Positions 53,501 through 61,250 of a stretch of 64,000 bases of DNA are shown one piece after another. How positions within the stretch are numbered: position 1 is the stretch's first letter; every line of letters starts with the position of its first letter. Origin of the DNA: CAYRXM01 sp964428175 (lineage in GTDB: Bacteria; Chloroflexota; Anaerolineae; JAFGEY01). The DNA lies in assembly GCA_964428175.1 (NCBI GenBank), contig CAYRXM010000007.1, positions 1 to 64,000 of the forward strand, written 5' to 3'. The notes beneath the pieces are model-generated. The model did not search any database. It was not told where the DNA came from and was given only the letters and a program-made list of their open reading frames with translations. Both the position numbers and the translations under genes were made by a program.

Positions 53501-53998
53501 CGCTGCCCCGATTCCATGCACACCATTCTGGCTGAGGTGATCACTTCGCTGCACAAGATGATCGATGAATACGGTACGTCCATTTCTCTGGATGTGCCCG
53601 AAACGCTGCCGCTCGTCTATGCCGATCAAACGCGCCTCGCCGAGATTTTGACCAACCTGATCAGCAACGCAATCAAGTACACGCCCAAGGGCCGGGCGGT
53701 TACCGTTCGGGCCGAACCGTATGTCGAGGCCGCCGGGCAGCAAGATGGCCGGTCTTTTGTTCGCTGCCTGGTTCAGGACCAGGGTATTGGCATCTCGGAA
53801 GAAGACCAGCAAAGGCTTTTCTCACGCTTTTTCCGTGCTCCTCATCCCTATGTTCGCAAACAGCCCGGCACGGGGTTGGGATTGTCGATCACCAAGATGC
53901 TGGTTGAACTCCACGAGGGCGAGATTGGTTTCAGCAGCCAGCCGGAGCATGGGAGTACGTTCTGGTTCACTGTTCCCGTGGCCGAATTTCCCCGCTAA
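50534..53998 (+). CDS. Giant membrane-bound hybrid sensor: PDZ, multi-TM, GAF and histidine kinase
   Basis: 1154 aa. One membrane helix (about 15-37) is followed by a PDZ-like domain (about 45-115, GVQLGDRIVQVGGQPVY) and seven or eight membrane segments (about 125-370). Three GAF domains follow (about 425-565, 590-735 and 760-915). The HisKA domain has NLVAHELKAPMT with phosphoacceptor His927, and the HATPase domain has NLISNAIKYTP and DQGIGISEED. No receiver domain follows. The ATG at 50534 has GAGG upstream. It lies about 100 bp behind the ANTAR regulator and may feed into the same pathway. Confidence 0.88.
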   Translation: MIQVPRPETFSGRRYIWAMTSIVVIVLLLALAVFESINFHWAGMRPDRSLAVAYMTANGAARESGVQLGDRIVQVGGQPVYTRSHLSLVSRAYKVGEPYSLLVERDGQFVSLTLVGKADANISTVLILPLVGVTFLFIGSIVYLFQIRDQASLIFFLTTCALALSYGFAYARSPFLFLLSFAGYVVPSLVVHFFLVFPIHRPCIDKWWLKFLIYAPGVILLLPSVLMSLGWLRIDVFDARAWVEIYQVAGAAVGLALLIYTALTVKRPLVRQQIKWIVWGLSVAVLMNGFFIALEQFDDLRELVDINLINWITLIVPISFAFSIVRYRLFDIDTVINRSIVYVIVVAAVLVLYILSIQIMHSVGLNVYYDNPGFVAILVILLSVLLEPFRRQTQRIVDRVMYRQRPDYRQVMEDLSSEIAATIELDQLIKLLLAHLYRVTKSEHIQVFLLDERQATYRQAAVLGSGGQTQTVAIDHPVVHTLQKQHELLHMPEIVGSRQPAAPENTVEQFMHQEGLVLCLPLRTSDQLLGWLGFGVQRKARLYSLDERRFLLALADQSAVALHNALLYRQSQEQTRQLGILHRIDSILTSTLDLSTLLKNFLVQVVEIFGVEAASVLLRDPDRDVLVFRAAYGPAGGVLPGVTIPLHSRSIASLVVDTGEAIIANDVPTDARWYSEIDRLTQFTTRQLVCVPIVQRDQTVGVIEVLNHRDGTPFTQVDLDMFALLAAQAAMAIENAQLYATTDNALSERVRELGIMQEIDRQLNATLDFEQVMKLTLQWAIKLTRADAGFIGLVTCTDGRQSVDVSAIEGYPAAITSGPLPAGRGSLEQLLAGANVINEGQIAGQDEGWPLRPATRSRLIAPVMREERVIGIVNLEADRAHHFGAQDETLIGRLTDHAAIAMENASLYQMVRLANESKTEFVNLVAHELKAPMTIIKGFSELLNINFAESLGEEARIVRIIVVNVERMQALISELLQLAQLESHVITLDRCPDSMHTILAEVITSLHKMIDEYGTSISLDVPETLPLVYADQTRLAEILTNLISNAIKYTPKGRAVTVRAEPYVEAAGQQDGRSFVRCLVQDQGIGISEEDQQRLFSRFFRAPHPYVRKQPGTGLGLSITKMLVELHEGEIGFSSQPEHGSTFWFTVPVAEFPR

Positions 53999-54021
53999 AT
54001 CCTGTCGTCCATAAAAAACCG

Positions 54022-54060
54022 GGCCACCCACGCCATTCGGCGTGGGTGGCCTTGTTTTTT
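54022..54060 (+). terminator. Strong terminator after the signalling operon
   Basis: A 13 bp perfect stem (54022-54034 with 54039-54051) has a 4-nt loop and is followed by TTGTTTTTT. Confidence 0.92.
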
Positions 54061-54395
54061 CGTATGGGGAGCGCGTTTTGTTGTCGTTGAGAGAATACTG
54101 AACCGGTATTGGGTTTTTGTTCCGTATCCGGGAGCGCTTTTACGCTCAAGCCCCTGGGTTCATATACCTCATTTGTGTTCCGACATTGCGCTCGGTTTGT
54201 GATGCAATTGTCTTATGGCGCACCTCCTTTCAAAAGAAAACCTTTGAAACGGGTGAAACCGGGTGGATGGTCGAGCGCCTGTTGCTGGTCTTGCCAGTCG
54301 GCAGTGCGCTGTCCTCAATCCTTGATTCCATTATACCACATTTTGGCCGGCATGGTGTAAAAGTTTTGTGAATTTGATCCTTAAAAAGGGCGCTT
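54061..54395. other. Intergenic region, no feature recognised
   Basis: 335 bp between two convergent units. Several weak inverted repeats occur (for example around 54100-54130), but no promoter-terminator pair or tRNA-like fold was found. Confidence 0.5.
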
Positions 54396-55748
54396 TTAGA
54401 TCTGTGGCAGGTGCGTCAGCGCTTCCTGGATGGCCGATTCGGGATGGACATAGTTCTCCAGTTTGCCAGCAAAATAGTTGTCATAAGCGGCCATGTCGAT
54501 CAACCCGTGCCCGCTAAAATTAAACAGGATCACTCGCTTTTCGCCCTTTTCTTTGGCATCGAGCGCCTCGTCGATGGCGACGCGAATGGCGTGTGAGGTC
54601 TCCGGCGCGGGAATGACGCCCTCGGCGCGGGCAAACATCACCGCTGCCTCAAAGGTCTTCAATTGCATGCAGGCTGTCGGATCGATGATCCCATGCTGGT
54701 GCAGCGCCGAGACCAGCGGGGCCATGCCGTGATAGCGCAGCCCGCCGGCGTGGATGCCCGCCGGCACAAAGGTGTGCCCCACTGTGTCCATCTTGGCAAT
54801 CGGCGCCAGGTGCGCGGTGTCGCCATAGTCGTATGCATAGACCCCCTTGGTCATGCTGGGGCATGCCGCCGACTCGACGGCGATGAAACGGGTCTTTTTG
54901 CCGTTGACCAGCCGCTCGCGGATGAATGGAAAGGCCAGGCCGGCAAAGTTGCTGCCGCCGCCCACGCAGCCAATCACCACGTCGGGGTATTCGTCGGCCA
55001 TTTCCATCTGGGCAATTGCTTCTTCACCGATCACCGTCTGGTGCAGCAGCACGTGGTTGAGCACGCTGCCCAGCGAGTACTTGGTGTCGTCGTTTTTGAA
55101 AGCCACTTCGACCGCTTCGCTGATCGCCATGCCCAGGCTGCCCAGGCAGTTGGGGTCGTCGGCCAGAATCTGTTGGCCGCATTCCGTCTCCATGCTCGGG
55201 CTGGGTGTGACTGACGCGCCCCAGGTTTGTATCATCGAGCGGCGATAGGGTTTTTGCTGGTAGCTGACTTTGACCATGTAGACCTTGCATTCCAAATCAA
55301 ACAGGTTGCAGGCAAACGCGAGCGCGCTGCCCCACTGCCCGGCCCCGGTCTCGGTCGACAGCCGTTTGACGCCCTCTTGTTTGTTATAAAAAGCCTGGGC
55401 CACGGCCGTGTTGGGCTTGTGGCTTCCCGGAGGGCTTGCCCCCTCGTATTTGTAATAAATCTGAGCTGGCGTCTCCAGCATCTGTTCCAGCCGCCGCGCG
55501 CGCATCAACGGCGTGGGACGCCAGAGCTTGTATACCTCGATGACTGGCTCGGGAATGTCGATGTAGCGCTCCCTGGACTCTTCCTGCTCGATCAAGGCCT
55601 GCGGAAACAGCGGCGGCGGCAAAATCGTCGGCTCCCTGGTTGCCGGGTGCAAGATGGGAAATTGTGTAAACGGCAGGTCGGCGGCGATGTTGTACCACTG
55701 TTTGGGCATCCTGGATTCGTCGAGCAAAAATTTGATCTTGTCTGACAT
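54396..55748 (-). CDS. TrpB2-type tryptophan synthase beta-like PLP enzyme
   Basis: 450 aa, longer than TrpB1 (about 400 aa), as typical for TrpB2. The PLP lysine is Lys111 in PPGSHKPNT. KRLSTETGAGQWGSA and IGCVGGGSNFAGLAFPF (phosphate-binding glycine loop) are present. It condenses indole or an activated serine product to tryptophan. No trpA or other trp gene is adjacent, as often seen for TrpB2, which can act without TrpA. GAGGAGG precedes the ATG. A Trp-specific T-box leader lies immediately upstream, so expression should rise when tRNA-Trp is uncharged. Confidence 0.9.
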   Translation of the reverse strand: MSDKIKFLLDESRMPKQWYNIAADLPFTQFPILHPATREPTILPPPLFPQALIEQEESRERYIDIPEPVIEVYKLWRPTPLMRARRLEQMLETPAQIYYKYEGASPPGSHKPNTAVAQAFYNKQEGVKRLSTETGAGQWGSALAFACNLFDLECKVYMVKVSYQQKPYRRSMIQTWGASVTPSPSMETECGQQILADDPNCLGSLGMAISEAVEVAFKNDDTKYSLGSVLNHVLLHQTVIGEEAIAQMEMADEYPDVVIGCVGGGSNFAGLAFPFIRERLVNGKKTRFIAVESAACPSMTKGVYAYDYGDTAHLAPIAKMDTVGHTFVPAGIHAGGLRYHGMAPLVSALHQHGIIDPTACMQLKTFEAAVMFARAEGVIPAPETSHAIRVAIDEALDAKEKGEKRVILFNFSGHGLIDMAAYDNYFAGKLENYVHPESAIQEALTHLPQI

Positions 55749-55780
55749 GGTTCCTCCTCTAGATGAAATGATAGGTTAAA

Positions 55781-55817
55781 CAAAAAACGCGCGTCCTATC
55801 CAAAAGGACGCGCGTTT
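55781..55817 (-). terminator. T-box-controlled terminator
   Basis: A 12 bp stem (55786-55797 with 55805-55816) is followed on the minus strand by TTTTTTG. Confidence 0.85.
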
Positions 55818-55865
55818 AAAAACGCTCGTGGTGCCACCCTTTTTAGGCTGCCCGGTGGGACAAAC

Positions 55866-55896
55866 AAAAAACCTCTGCCGTGATGGCAGAGGTTTT
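55866..55896 (-). terminator. Second terminator-like hairpin inside the T-box leader
   Basis: Stem AAAACCTCTGCC with GGCAGAGGTTTT around a 5-nt loop, followed on the minus strand by further T residues and GTTT. It occupies the place of stem III but has a U-tract. Confidence 0.65.
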
Positions 55897-56151
55897 CACA
55901 AACCCAATAGGCCAGCCTCACTCAATGGGTACGGGACAATGCGCACATCAATGTTCACACTGTACGATACCCTTTGCCATGATAACGGTAGCAATTCCGG
56001 CTTGCATTACTTGAACCGGGTTGAGGGTTCGTTCACACAAACGACTCCCAGGACCATTCAGCCTTCACGTAAACACCGGACTTGCACCGACGCCGGCTCT
56101 CTAGAGTTTCGTTTAAAGGCTTACTTGACCTGTTCCACGTCTTTCGCGGGC

Positions 56152-56180
56152 ATTTTATCATACAAGCATGGTCTTGTCAA
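56152..56180 (-). promoter_or_regulatory. Promoter of the T-box-trpB2 unit
   Basis: TTGACA (56180-56175), a 17 bp spacer and TAAAAT (56157-56152). Confidence 0.85.
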
Positions 56181-56186
56181 ATACTG

Positions 56187-56399
56187 TCATTCGAGTGATA
56201 GGGCGGGCCACCTCCTGTTCTGCCATTTTTGGGGGTTTTCCTGTCTCAGCCTCTGCTCTCGAAAAACACGTCTCATTCGTACGAGGCTGAGTAGATAGGC
56301 TACTTGGATTTTGGCGGCCTGTTCCGGGTGTTGCCTGGCCCAATCTGAATCGACAACAAGGCGCACGGTGCCCCCTTTCTCGTATTGAAACCCCACCAC
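56187..56399 (-). CDS. Small hypothetical protein upstream of the T-box
   Basis: 70 aa from GTG (tandem GTG codons at 56399 and 56396). The sequence has a plausible fold-like pattern (GGTVRLVVDSDWARQHPEQ, then a basic helix). Its own promoter ends only about 15 bp upstream, so the mRNA would be nearly leaderless. No family is recognised, and other frames here also stay open for 70-80 codons. Confidence 0.4.
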   Translation of the reverse strand: MVGFQYEKGGTVRLVVDSDWARQHPEQAAKIQVAYLLSLVRMRRVFREQRLRQENPQKWQNRRWPALSLE

Positions 56400-56414
56400 T
56401 CAATCAGCAGATAC

Positions 56415-56443
56415 ATGGTATCATAAATGCCCATAAATGTCAA
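56415..56443 (-). promoter_or_regulatory. Promoter upstream of the small ORF
   Basis: TTGACA (56443-56438), a 17 bp spacer and TACCAT (56420-56415). Confidence 0.6.
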
Positions 56444-56557
56444 TTTTGCCGCCGAGTTTGTAGCCAAAGTTGACAAAGTTGGATAATCTCGTACAATCGA
56501 GTCTGATACTCTCAAATTGGACAAACCCCAGATTATGATTTTGAAGGAGTCGCTTGT

Positions 56558-57574
56558 ATGCTAAAGACAGGTTTGATCGGAATGGGTTCGATGGGTGGCG
56601 TTCACGCCAAACGTCACCTGCAACTGCCGGGCGCAGAGCTGGTCGCCATTGCCGACATCCGCCCCGAGCGGCGGGCCTCCGGCGAGGGCGTGCAGGGCAA
56701 CCTGGGCGAGGCCAGCCAGACCTTTGACTGGAGCCGGGTTGAAAAATACGGCGACGGCAAAGACCTGATTGCCTCGGCAGATGTGGATGTGGTCGACATT
56801 TGCCTGCCGACCTTTCTGCACGCCGAGTATGCCATCGCTGCGCTGGAGGCGGGCAAGCACGTACTCTGCGAAAAGCCGATGGCCCTGACCTTTGCCGACG
56901 CCGACCGGATGGTCGCCGCAGCGCAAGCGGCCGGACGAAAATTGATGATTGCCCAGTGCATCCGCTTTTGGCCCGAATATCGCTTTTTGCGCGGCTGCAT
57001 CCAGGATGGCCGGTTCGGGCGGCTGCTGGCGCTGGAAATGTACCGCCTGGGCGGCCGGCCGGTCTGGTCGTGGGACAATTGGTTTCTCGACACTGCGCGC
57101 AGCGGCGGCCCGCCGCTTGACCTGCAACTGCACGACCTGGACTGGGTCAATGCCGTGTTTGGTCTGCCGGCCGGCGTGCAGGCGGCGGCCAAAAAGTCCC
57201 CGGCGACGGGCAGCTATGACACCCTCGACGCGCTGCTGACCTATGCCGATGGCCCGCAGGTACATGTGCGCGGCGGGTGGAGCTATGCCCAGATTCCGTT
57301 CCAGGCCGGGTTCGATGCCTGGTTCGAGCGTGGGTTTGTCCGTTTCGATGGCCGCTGCAAGCCGGCCTTGCAGGTTTTCAAAGACCCAGACAAGGTCGAA
57401 GCGCAGGCGGCCGAATATGAGCCGGGCGATGCTTATTTGAACGAAATCGCCTATTTTTTCGATGCCGTGCGCGATGGCGGTGATTTGGCCGAATGCACGC
57501 CGCAGTCGACGCGGGACTCGATGCTGCTGGTTGAACGGGTGATCCGGGCCGCCGAGTGCGGCGAAACGATTTGA
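56558..57574 (+). CDS. Gfo/Idh/MocA family sugar oxidoreductase
   Basis: 338 aa. The N-terminal Rossmann fold (GLIGMGSMGGVHAKRH) binds NAD(P). CEKPMALTFADA carries the conserved EKP lysine. The C-terminal domain has LDLQLHDLDW with the catalytic His region. It oxidises or reduces a sugar or inositol derivative. It is followed 21 bp later by a sugar isomerase-like gene and a GH30-like lipoprotein, forming a small carbohydrate module on the plus strand. Confidence 0.88.
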   Translation: MLKTGLIGMGSMGGVHAKRHLQLPGAELVAIADIRPERRASGEGVQGNLGEASQTFDWSRVEKYGDGKDLIASADVDVVDICLPTFLHAEYAIAALEAGKHVLCEKPMALTFADADRMVAAAQAAGRKLMIAQCIRFWPEYRFLRGCIQDGRFGRLLALEMYRLGGRPVWSWDNWFLDTARSGGPPLDLQLHDLDWVNAVFGLPAGVQAAAKKSPATGSYDTLDALLTYADGPQVHVRGGWSYAQIPFQAGFDAWFERGFVRFDGRCKPALQVFKDPDKVEAQAAEYEPGDAYLNEIAYFFDAVRDGGDLAECTPQSTRDSMLLVERVIRAAECGETI

Positions 57575-57595
57575 TGAATCAAGGGAGGATTCGAA

Positions 57596-58417
57596 ATGGC
57601 AACACTCAAATTGGGCGTGATGGCTTCTTTGCCCCATGGGCCGGAAGAAGAACTGAAAAAGGCGCACGAATTTGGCCTGCCGACTTGCCAGGCGGTGTGC
57701 TGGGATCGCAGTCTGTTCAACGACGAGATGGCCCAACGCCTGATCGCCGCGTCGGCCAAGTACGAGGTGGAAATCACCACCGTGTGGGTGGGGCTGCCCG
57801 GCCCGTCGCGCTGGAATTTTCTCGAAGGGCCGGTCACGATCGGCCTGGTGCCGCCCCAGTACCGCGAAGAACGGGTGGCGACGCTCAAGCAGGGCGCCGA
57901 CTTTGCCAAAAAGGTGGGCGTATCGACGATCACCACCCACGCCGGCTTTATCCCCGAAAGCCCGACCAACCCGCTTTACCCCGGTTTGATCGACGCGCTG
58001 CGCGAGGTGGTCGAATACTGCCGGTCGCTGGGCCTGACCTTTTGCTTTGAAACCGGCCAGGAGACACCGACGACACTGCTGCGCGTCATTGAAGACCTGG
58101 GCGGCGAAAACCTGGGCATCAACCTCGACCCGGCCAACCTGCTGATGTACGGGCGGGGCAACCCGGTCGATGCGCTCGACGTGTTTGGCCGCTACGTGGT
58201 CGGTGTGCATGCCAAAGATGGCGAATATCCCACCAACGGGCGAGAACTGGGCGTAGAAAAGCCACTCGGCGAAGGGCGGGTGAATTTCCCGCTGCTGGTG
58301 TCCAAGTTGAAAGGGCTGGGCTATACCGGCGCGTTGACCATCGAGCGCGAGATCAGCGGCCCGAAACAAATCGAGGACATCAAGCGGGCGATCCAGCTTT
58401 TGAGCGCGCTGGTCTAG
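57596..58417 (+). CDS. Sugar phosphate isomerase/epimerase-like TIM-barrel protein
   Basis: 273 aa AP-endonuclease-2/xylose-isomerase-like barrel. Metal ligands are expected in TITTHAGFIP, FCFETGQET, GINLDPANLL, VGVHAKDGEY and ALTIEREI. Such proteins often work with Gfo/Idh/MocA dehydrogenases on keto-sugars or inositols. GGGAGG precedes the ATG. Confidence 0.87.
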   Translation: MATLKLGVMASLPHGPEEELKKAHEFGLPTCQAVCWDRSLFNDEMAQRLIAASAKYEVEITTVWVGLPGPSRWNFLEGPVTIGLVPPQYREERVATLKQGADFAKKVGVSTITTHAGFIPESPTNPLYPGLIDALREVVEYCRSLGLTFCFETGQETPTTLLRVIEDLGGENLGINLDPANLLMYGRGNPVDALDVFGRYVVGVHAKDGEYPTNGRELGVEKPLGEGRVNFPLLVSKLKGLGYTGALTIEREISGPKQIEDIKRAIQLLSALV

Positions 58418-58440
58418 CAGGTGTCGATGTGGAGAATGCC

Positions 58441-59886
58441 ATGATGCGTTCTCGGTTCTGGCTGATCTTGTTCCTGGTGTTTGGTATGTTGGCTGGCTGC
58501 GTGCCGACCAACATACCGCTGCCCACGGCGACGGCGCTGCCGATCGAGACGCCGTCGCCCACACCGCTACCCACACATACGCCGCAACCGACGCCATCAC
58601 CGACGCCCGAAGTGGCGACGATCACTATCGATCCCGCCATCGAATATCAGACCATGGACGGCATCGGCGCGAACAGCTATGCCTTCCCCTATGCCAACGA
58701 CCTCGGCTGGGATTGGCAGGCGGTCCAGTTTGTCTTTGACGAGCTGGACATCGCCTACATTCGCCTGGCGCCGTGGTTGGGCTGGTGGGAAACGGCCAAC
58801 GACAACGACGATCCCTACACGATCAACTGGGATGGCTTTGGCGCCGTCGTTGACATCATCAACAATCACGACCTGCCCTATGCGCAGTTTTTGCACCGGC
58901 GCGGCATCGAATTGGGGGTGGGGGTGTGGGATTTCGCCGGCGTGTCCGAGTGGTGTGAAACGTGCGAGGATTGGCTCGCCGGCGGCAAGCCGCGGCAGAT
59001 TCCGCCCGAGTTGTACCCCGAAATGGCCGAATCGATCGGCGCCTACATCCTGCACCTCAAGAACAACGGCGTGCCGCTGGCTTTTGCCGAAGTGCAAAAC
59101 GAGCCGGACATCGAAGCGGGGATCAAGTACCCCTCGCCGCAGGCGCTGCGCGATGCCGGGCGTGTGCTGGTCGATTCGCTCGACCACTTTGGTCTGTCCG
59201 ACGTGGTTTTACACGCGCCCAACCTGCACTCGCCCAACGACAACGTGCGCTGGATCGAAGCCTGGTTCGCCGACGAGGTTTTGCGCGAGCGCACCGCCGC
59301 CGTGTCGTACCATACCTGGTGGAGCCGCGATTTCAAGACGTTTGACGCGATCTGGCAGGCAGCGCAGAAATACGGCAAACCGGTCTGGGCCACCGAGGTC
59401 GGCTATCACGAGGCCGGCAGTTCGATTGCTCCCGCCACCTGGCGCACTGCCTGGGATTACGCCCAAGCGCACTATTATGCCATCGCCTGGAGCCACGCCA
59501 GCCGCACCTACATCTGGACCCTGCTCGGCAACGACGCGCTGGTCGGCAAGGACGGCGAGCGCTATCCGATGTTTTATGTGTTCCGGCACTTTGCCAATGC
59601 GATCCCGGCCGGATCGGTGCTGCTCGAAAGCCGCGCCGATGACACACGTCTGCTTTCGCTGGCCTTTCGCCGCCCGGACGGCAGCACGCTTTTGATCGTG
59701 CTCAACGACAACCGCGCCGCACGCGCCTTTCGCGTGACCGGCCTGGATGCGCGCGCCGTCAAAGTTGTTGTGACCTCGGAAACAGCGTACGAGGCGCAAC
59801 TCGACCCGACGCAAGTCAATGGCCCGGACGGGATTGCCCTGACGCTGCCGCCGTTGAGCATTGTCAATGTGGTGCTGAACAAATAG
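58441..59886 (+). CDS. GH30-like glycoside hydrolase lipoprotein
   Basis: 481 aa. The signal peptide and lipobox LAGC (Cys20) are followed by a Thr/Pro-rich spacer (about 22-60), placing the enzyme outside the membrane. The (beta/alpha)8 barrel begins with MDGIGANSYAFPY. The acid/base Glu is in VQNEPD and the nucleophile Glu in WATEVGYH. A C-terminal beta domain (about 390-481) is typical of GH30/GH-A xylanase or glucosylceramidase-like enzymes. Substrate uncertain (xylan or glucan). GGAG precedes the ATG; the upstream GTG lacks a site. Confidence 0.82.
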   Translation: MMRSRFWLILFLVFGMLAGCVPTNIPLPTATALPIETPSPTPLPTHTPQPTPSPTPEVATITIDPAIEYQTMDGIGANSYAFPYANDLGWDWQAVQFVFDELDIAYIRLAPWLGWWETANDNDDPYTINWDGFGAVVDIINNHDLPYAQFLHRRGIELGVGVWDFAGVSEWCETCEDWLAGGKPRQIPPELYPEMAESIGAYILHLKNNGVPLAFAEVQNEPDIEAGIKYPSPQALRDAGRVLVDSLDHFGLSDVVLHAPNLHSPNDNVRWIEAWFADEVLRERTAAVSYHTWWSRDFKTFDAIWQAAQKYGKPVWATEVGYHEAGSSIAPATWRTAWDYAQAHYYAIAWSHASRTYIWTLLGNDALVGKDGERYPMFYVFRHFANAIPAGSVLLESRADDTRLLSLAFRRPDGSTLLIVLNDNRAARAFRVTGLDARAVKVVVTSETAYEAQLDPTQVNGPDGIALTLPPLSIVNVVLNK

Positions 59887-59906
59887 GCCGTCATTTGCCG
59901 CGTCGA

Positions 59907-60065
59907 TCACCTGGCCTTTTCGAGCCGGAGCATCCTGGATTCCAGTTCGGCTACCTGTTTTTTCAGCGCCTGGATCAGCAGCAGCATCTGGCCGATGACC
60001 TGTTCGGCGGTCAAGTTGTCTTTGGCCCATTCCTGGATGATGTGTTCGATTGAATAGGTGCTCAT
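59907..60065 (-). CDS. Small coiled-coil protein
   Basis: 52 aa. A short N-terminal part is followed by a heptad-like helix (about 25-52, QALKKQVAELESRMLRLEK), so it probably oligomerises. The ATG at 60065 follows AAGAGG. It is the first gene behind a promoter overlapped by an operator palindrome, and probably controlled by the adjacent XRE protein. Role unknown. Confidence 0.7.
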   Translation of the reverse strand: MSTYSIEHIIQEWAKDNLTAEQVIGQMLLLIQALKKQVAELESRMLRLEKAR

Positions 60066-60084
60066 AACCGGCCTCTTTTCATTA

Positions 60085-60098
60085 ACACGAAATCGTGT
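60085..60098. promoter_or_regulatory. Operator palindrome 1
   Basis: ACACGAAATCGTGT lies between the promoter below and the start codon of the coiled-coil gene. It matches operator 2 at all but the central positions. Confidence 0.75.
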
Positions 60099-60132
60099 GA
60101 ACCCGGACAAAAAAAGACATCGTGATGGGTTC

Positions 60133-60161
60133 ATTTTACACGATTTCGTGTGGTTTGTCAA
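60133..60161 (-). promoter_or_regulatory. Promoter of the coiled-coil gene
   Basis: TTGACA (60161-60156), a 17 bp spacer and TAAAAT (60138-60133). Operator 2 occupies most of the spacer. Confidence 0.85.
60138..60151. promoter_or_regulatory. Operator palindrome 2
   Basis: ACACGATTTCGTGT lies between -35 and -10. It is 53 bp centre to centre from operator 1, about five helical turns. Confidence 0.75.
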
Positions 60162-60162
60162 G

Positions 60163-60402
60163 TCACCCGTCCGGATCGTCGCCACCAAGATGGTACTCAA
60201 ACTCGGCGCGTTCGGCGATAATCTCCAGCAGCCGGGCGATGCCGCCGCGTGGGGTGTGATAGCCGCACTCCCAATCGCTGATCGTTTGCTGGCGCACGCC
60301 CAGCTCTTCCGACATTTGCTGCTGGGTCATTTGCAAGTGATCGCGCAGCGCACGAATGCGTTCCGGGTTCCAGTCGTATTGTGTTTTGCGTCTGGCCGGC
60401 AT
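60163..60402 (-). CDS. XRE-family transcriptional regulator
   Basis: 79 aa, a single helix-turn-helix domain (about 14-68; MTQQQMSEELGVRQQTISDWE). The N-terminus PARRKTQYDWNPERIRALR is basic. It is the obvious candidate to bind the two ACACGA-WW-TCGTGT palindromes just downstream and repress the coiled-coil gene. It lies 10 bp from the prepilin peptidase stop. Confidence 0.9.
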   Translation of the reverse strand: MPARRKTQYDWNPERIRALRDHLQMTQQQMSEELGVRQQTISDWECGYHTPRGGIARLLEIIAERAEFEYHLGGDDPDG

Positions 60403-60412
60403 AGATGCATCC

Positions 60413-61210
60413 TTAGTGTATGAAATACCAGGCCATCAGGGCTTGCCCAAAATAGCGCATCAAGGCCCCGCCCAAGACCAGAAAAGGTCCGTAAGGGATG
60501 GCCGTGAAAGCCGAGTATTTGTGCAGTACCAGGATGGCGACCAGCAAATACAGGATCGACCCGATGCCGCCGAGCAAGATGCCGATGATCAGCGCCCAGA
60601 CGACCTCCGGCGCGCCGACGATCAGGCCGATAAAGGTGATCAGGGTCACGTCGCCAAAGCCAAAAGCGACCTCTGAAACGGCTCTACCGCGCGCCTTGCC
60701 GACCATCCGGACGAACAAAGCGCCAAACCAGTACATGGCCAGGGCCAGCAGCAGCCCGATCCCGCCGCCGAGCAGGCCGCGCACCGGGCGGTCGAACTGG
60801 GGATCGACGAATGTGGCAATCAAGGCCAGGGCGATGGCCGGCAGCATAACCACGTGCAAAATCAGGCGGTGTTCCAGGTCGGTGACGAGGACGAGGATGA
60901 ATATGGCCGCGTAAACCAGGTTGGCGATCAACGTGATCGACGGGCCACCCCTGACCCAGAGCAGTGCAAAGGCCGCCGCCGTGCCGACCTCGACCAAGAG
61001 GTGGCGGATCGACAGCCGCTGCCCGCAGTTGGCGCAGCGCGGCTTGCCGCTCAAATAGGCCAGCAGGCCGCTCCAGGCCAGGGGGGGGCGGGGCTGGCCG
61101 CACTGCGCGCAAAACGGGCTTTTTAGCGTGCGCTGCTCCGGCAGGCAGTCGGCCAGCCAGTTGATGGCGATGCCGGCAAGCAGGCCGAGCAAAATCAGCA
61201 ATACCACCAT
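60413..61210 (-). CDS. Prepilin peptidase (type IV leader peptidase / methylase)
   Basis: 265 aa with eight membrane segments. The cytoplasmic N-terminal domain has two CxxC pairs (FCAQCG and RCANCG). Catalytic aspartates lie in VTDLEHRLI and GFGDVTL (the GxGD motif). It cleaves prepilin leaders and methylates the new N-terminus. No pilin genes are in the window. GAGGAG precedes the ATG, and an extended -10 (TGGTATAAT, ending at 61238) lies 30 bp upstream. Confidence 0.92.
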   Translation of the reverse strand: MVVLLILLGLLAGIAINWLADCLPEQRTLKSPFCAQCGQPRPPLAWSGLLAYLSGKPRCANCGQRLSIRHLLVEVGTAAAFALLWVRGGPSITLIANLVYAAIFILVLVTDLEHRLILHVVMLPAIALALIATFVDPQFDRPVRGLLGGGIGLLLALAMYWFGALFVRMVGKARGRAVSEVAFGFGDVTLITFIGLIVGAPEVVWALIIGILLGGIGSILYLLVAILVLHKYSAFTAIPYGPFLVLGGALMRYFGQALMAWYFIH

Positions 61211-61250
61211 AGTCTGCTCCTCATCAATGATAAGAACATTATACCACACC

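Larger units (their letters stand above)
55749..56145 (-). promoter_or_regulatory. T-box riboswitch (tryptophan) controlling trpB2
   Basis: The leader starts shortly after the promoter at 56152-56180. Stem I carries AGTA (56125-56122) opposite GAA (56059-56057), a loop E motif. The next triplet is UGG (56056-56054), the specifier codon for tRNA-Trp. A distal AGAG/GGTG segment follows the T-box pattern. The T-box motif AGGGTGGCACCACG is at 55840-55827 and is followed by an antiterminator/terminator. tRNA binding would select the antiterminator and allow trpB2 transcription. Confidence 0.9.

Noticed and set aside
54061..54395. Possible small RNA gene in the 335 bp gap
   Set aside because: Only weak inverted repeats were found, with no promoter-terminator pair on either strand that defines a transcript.
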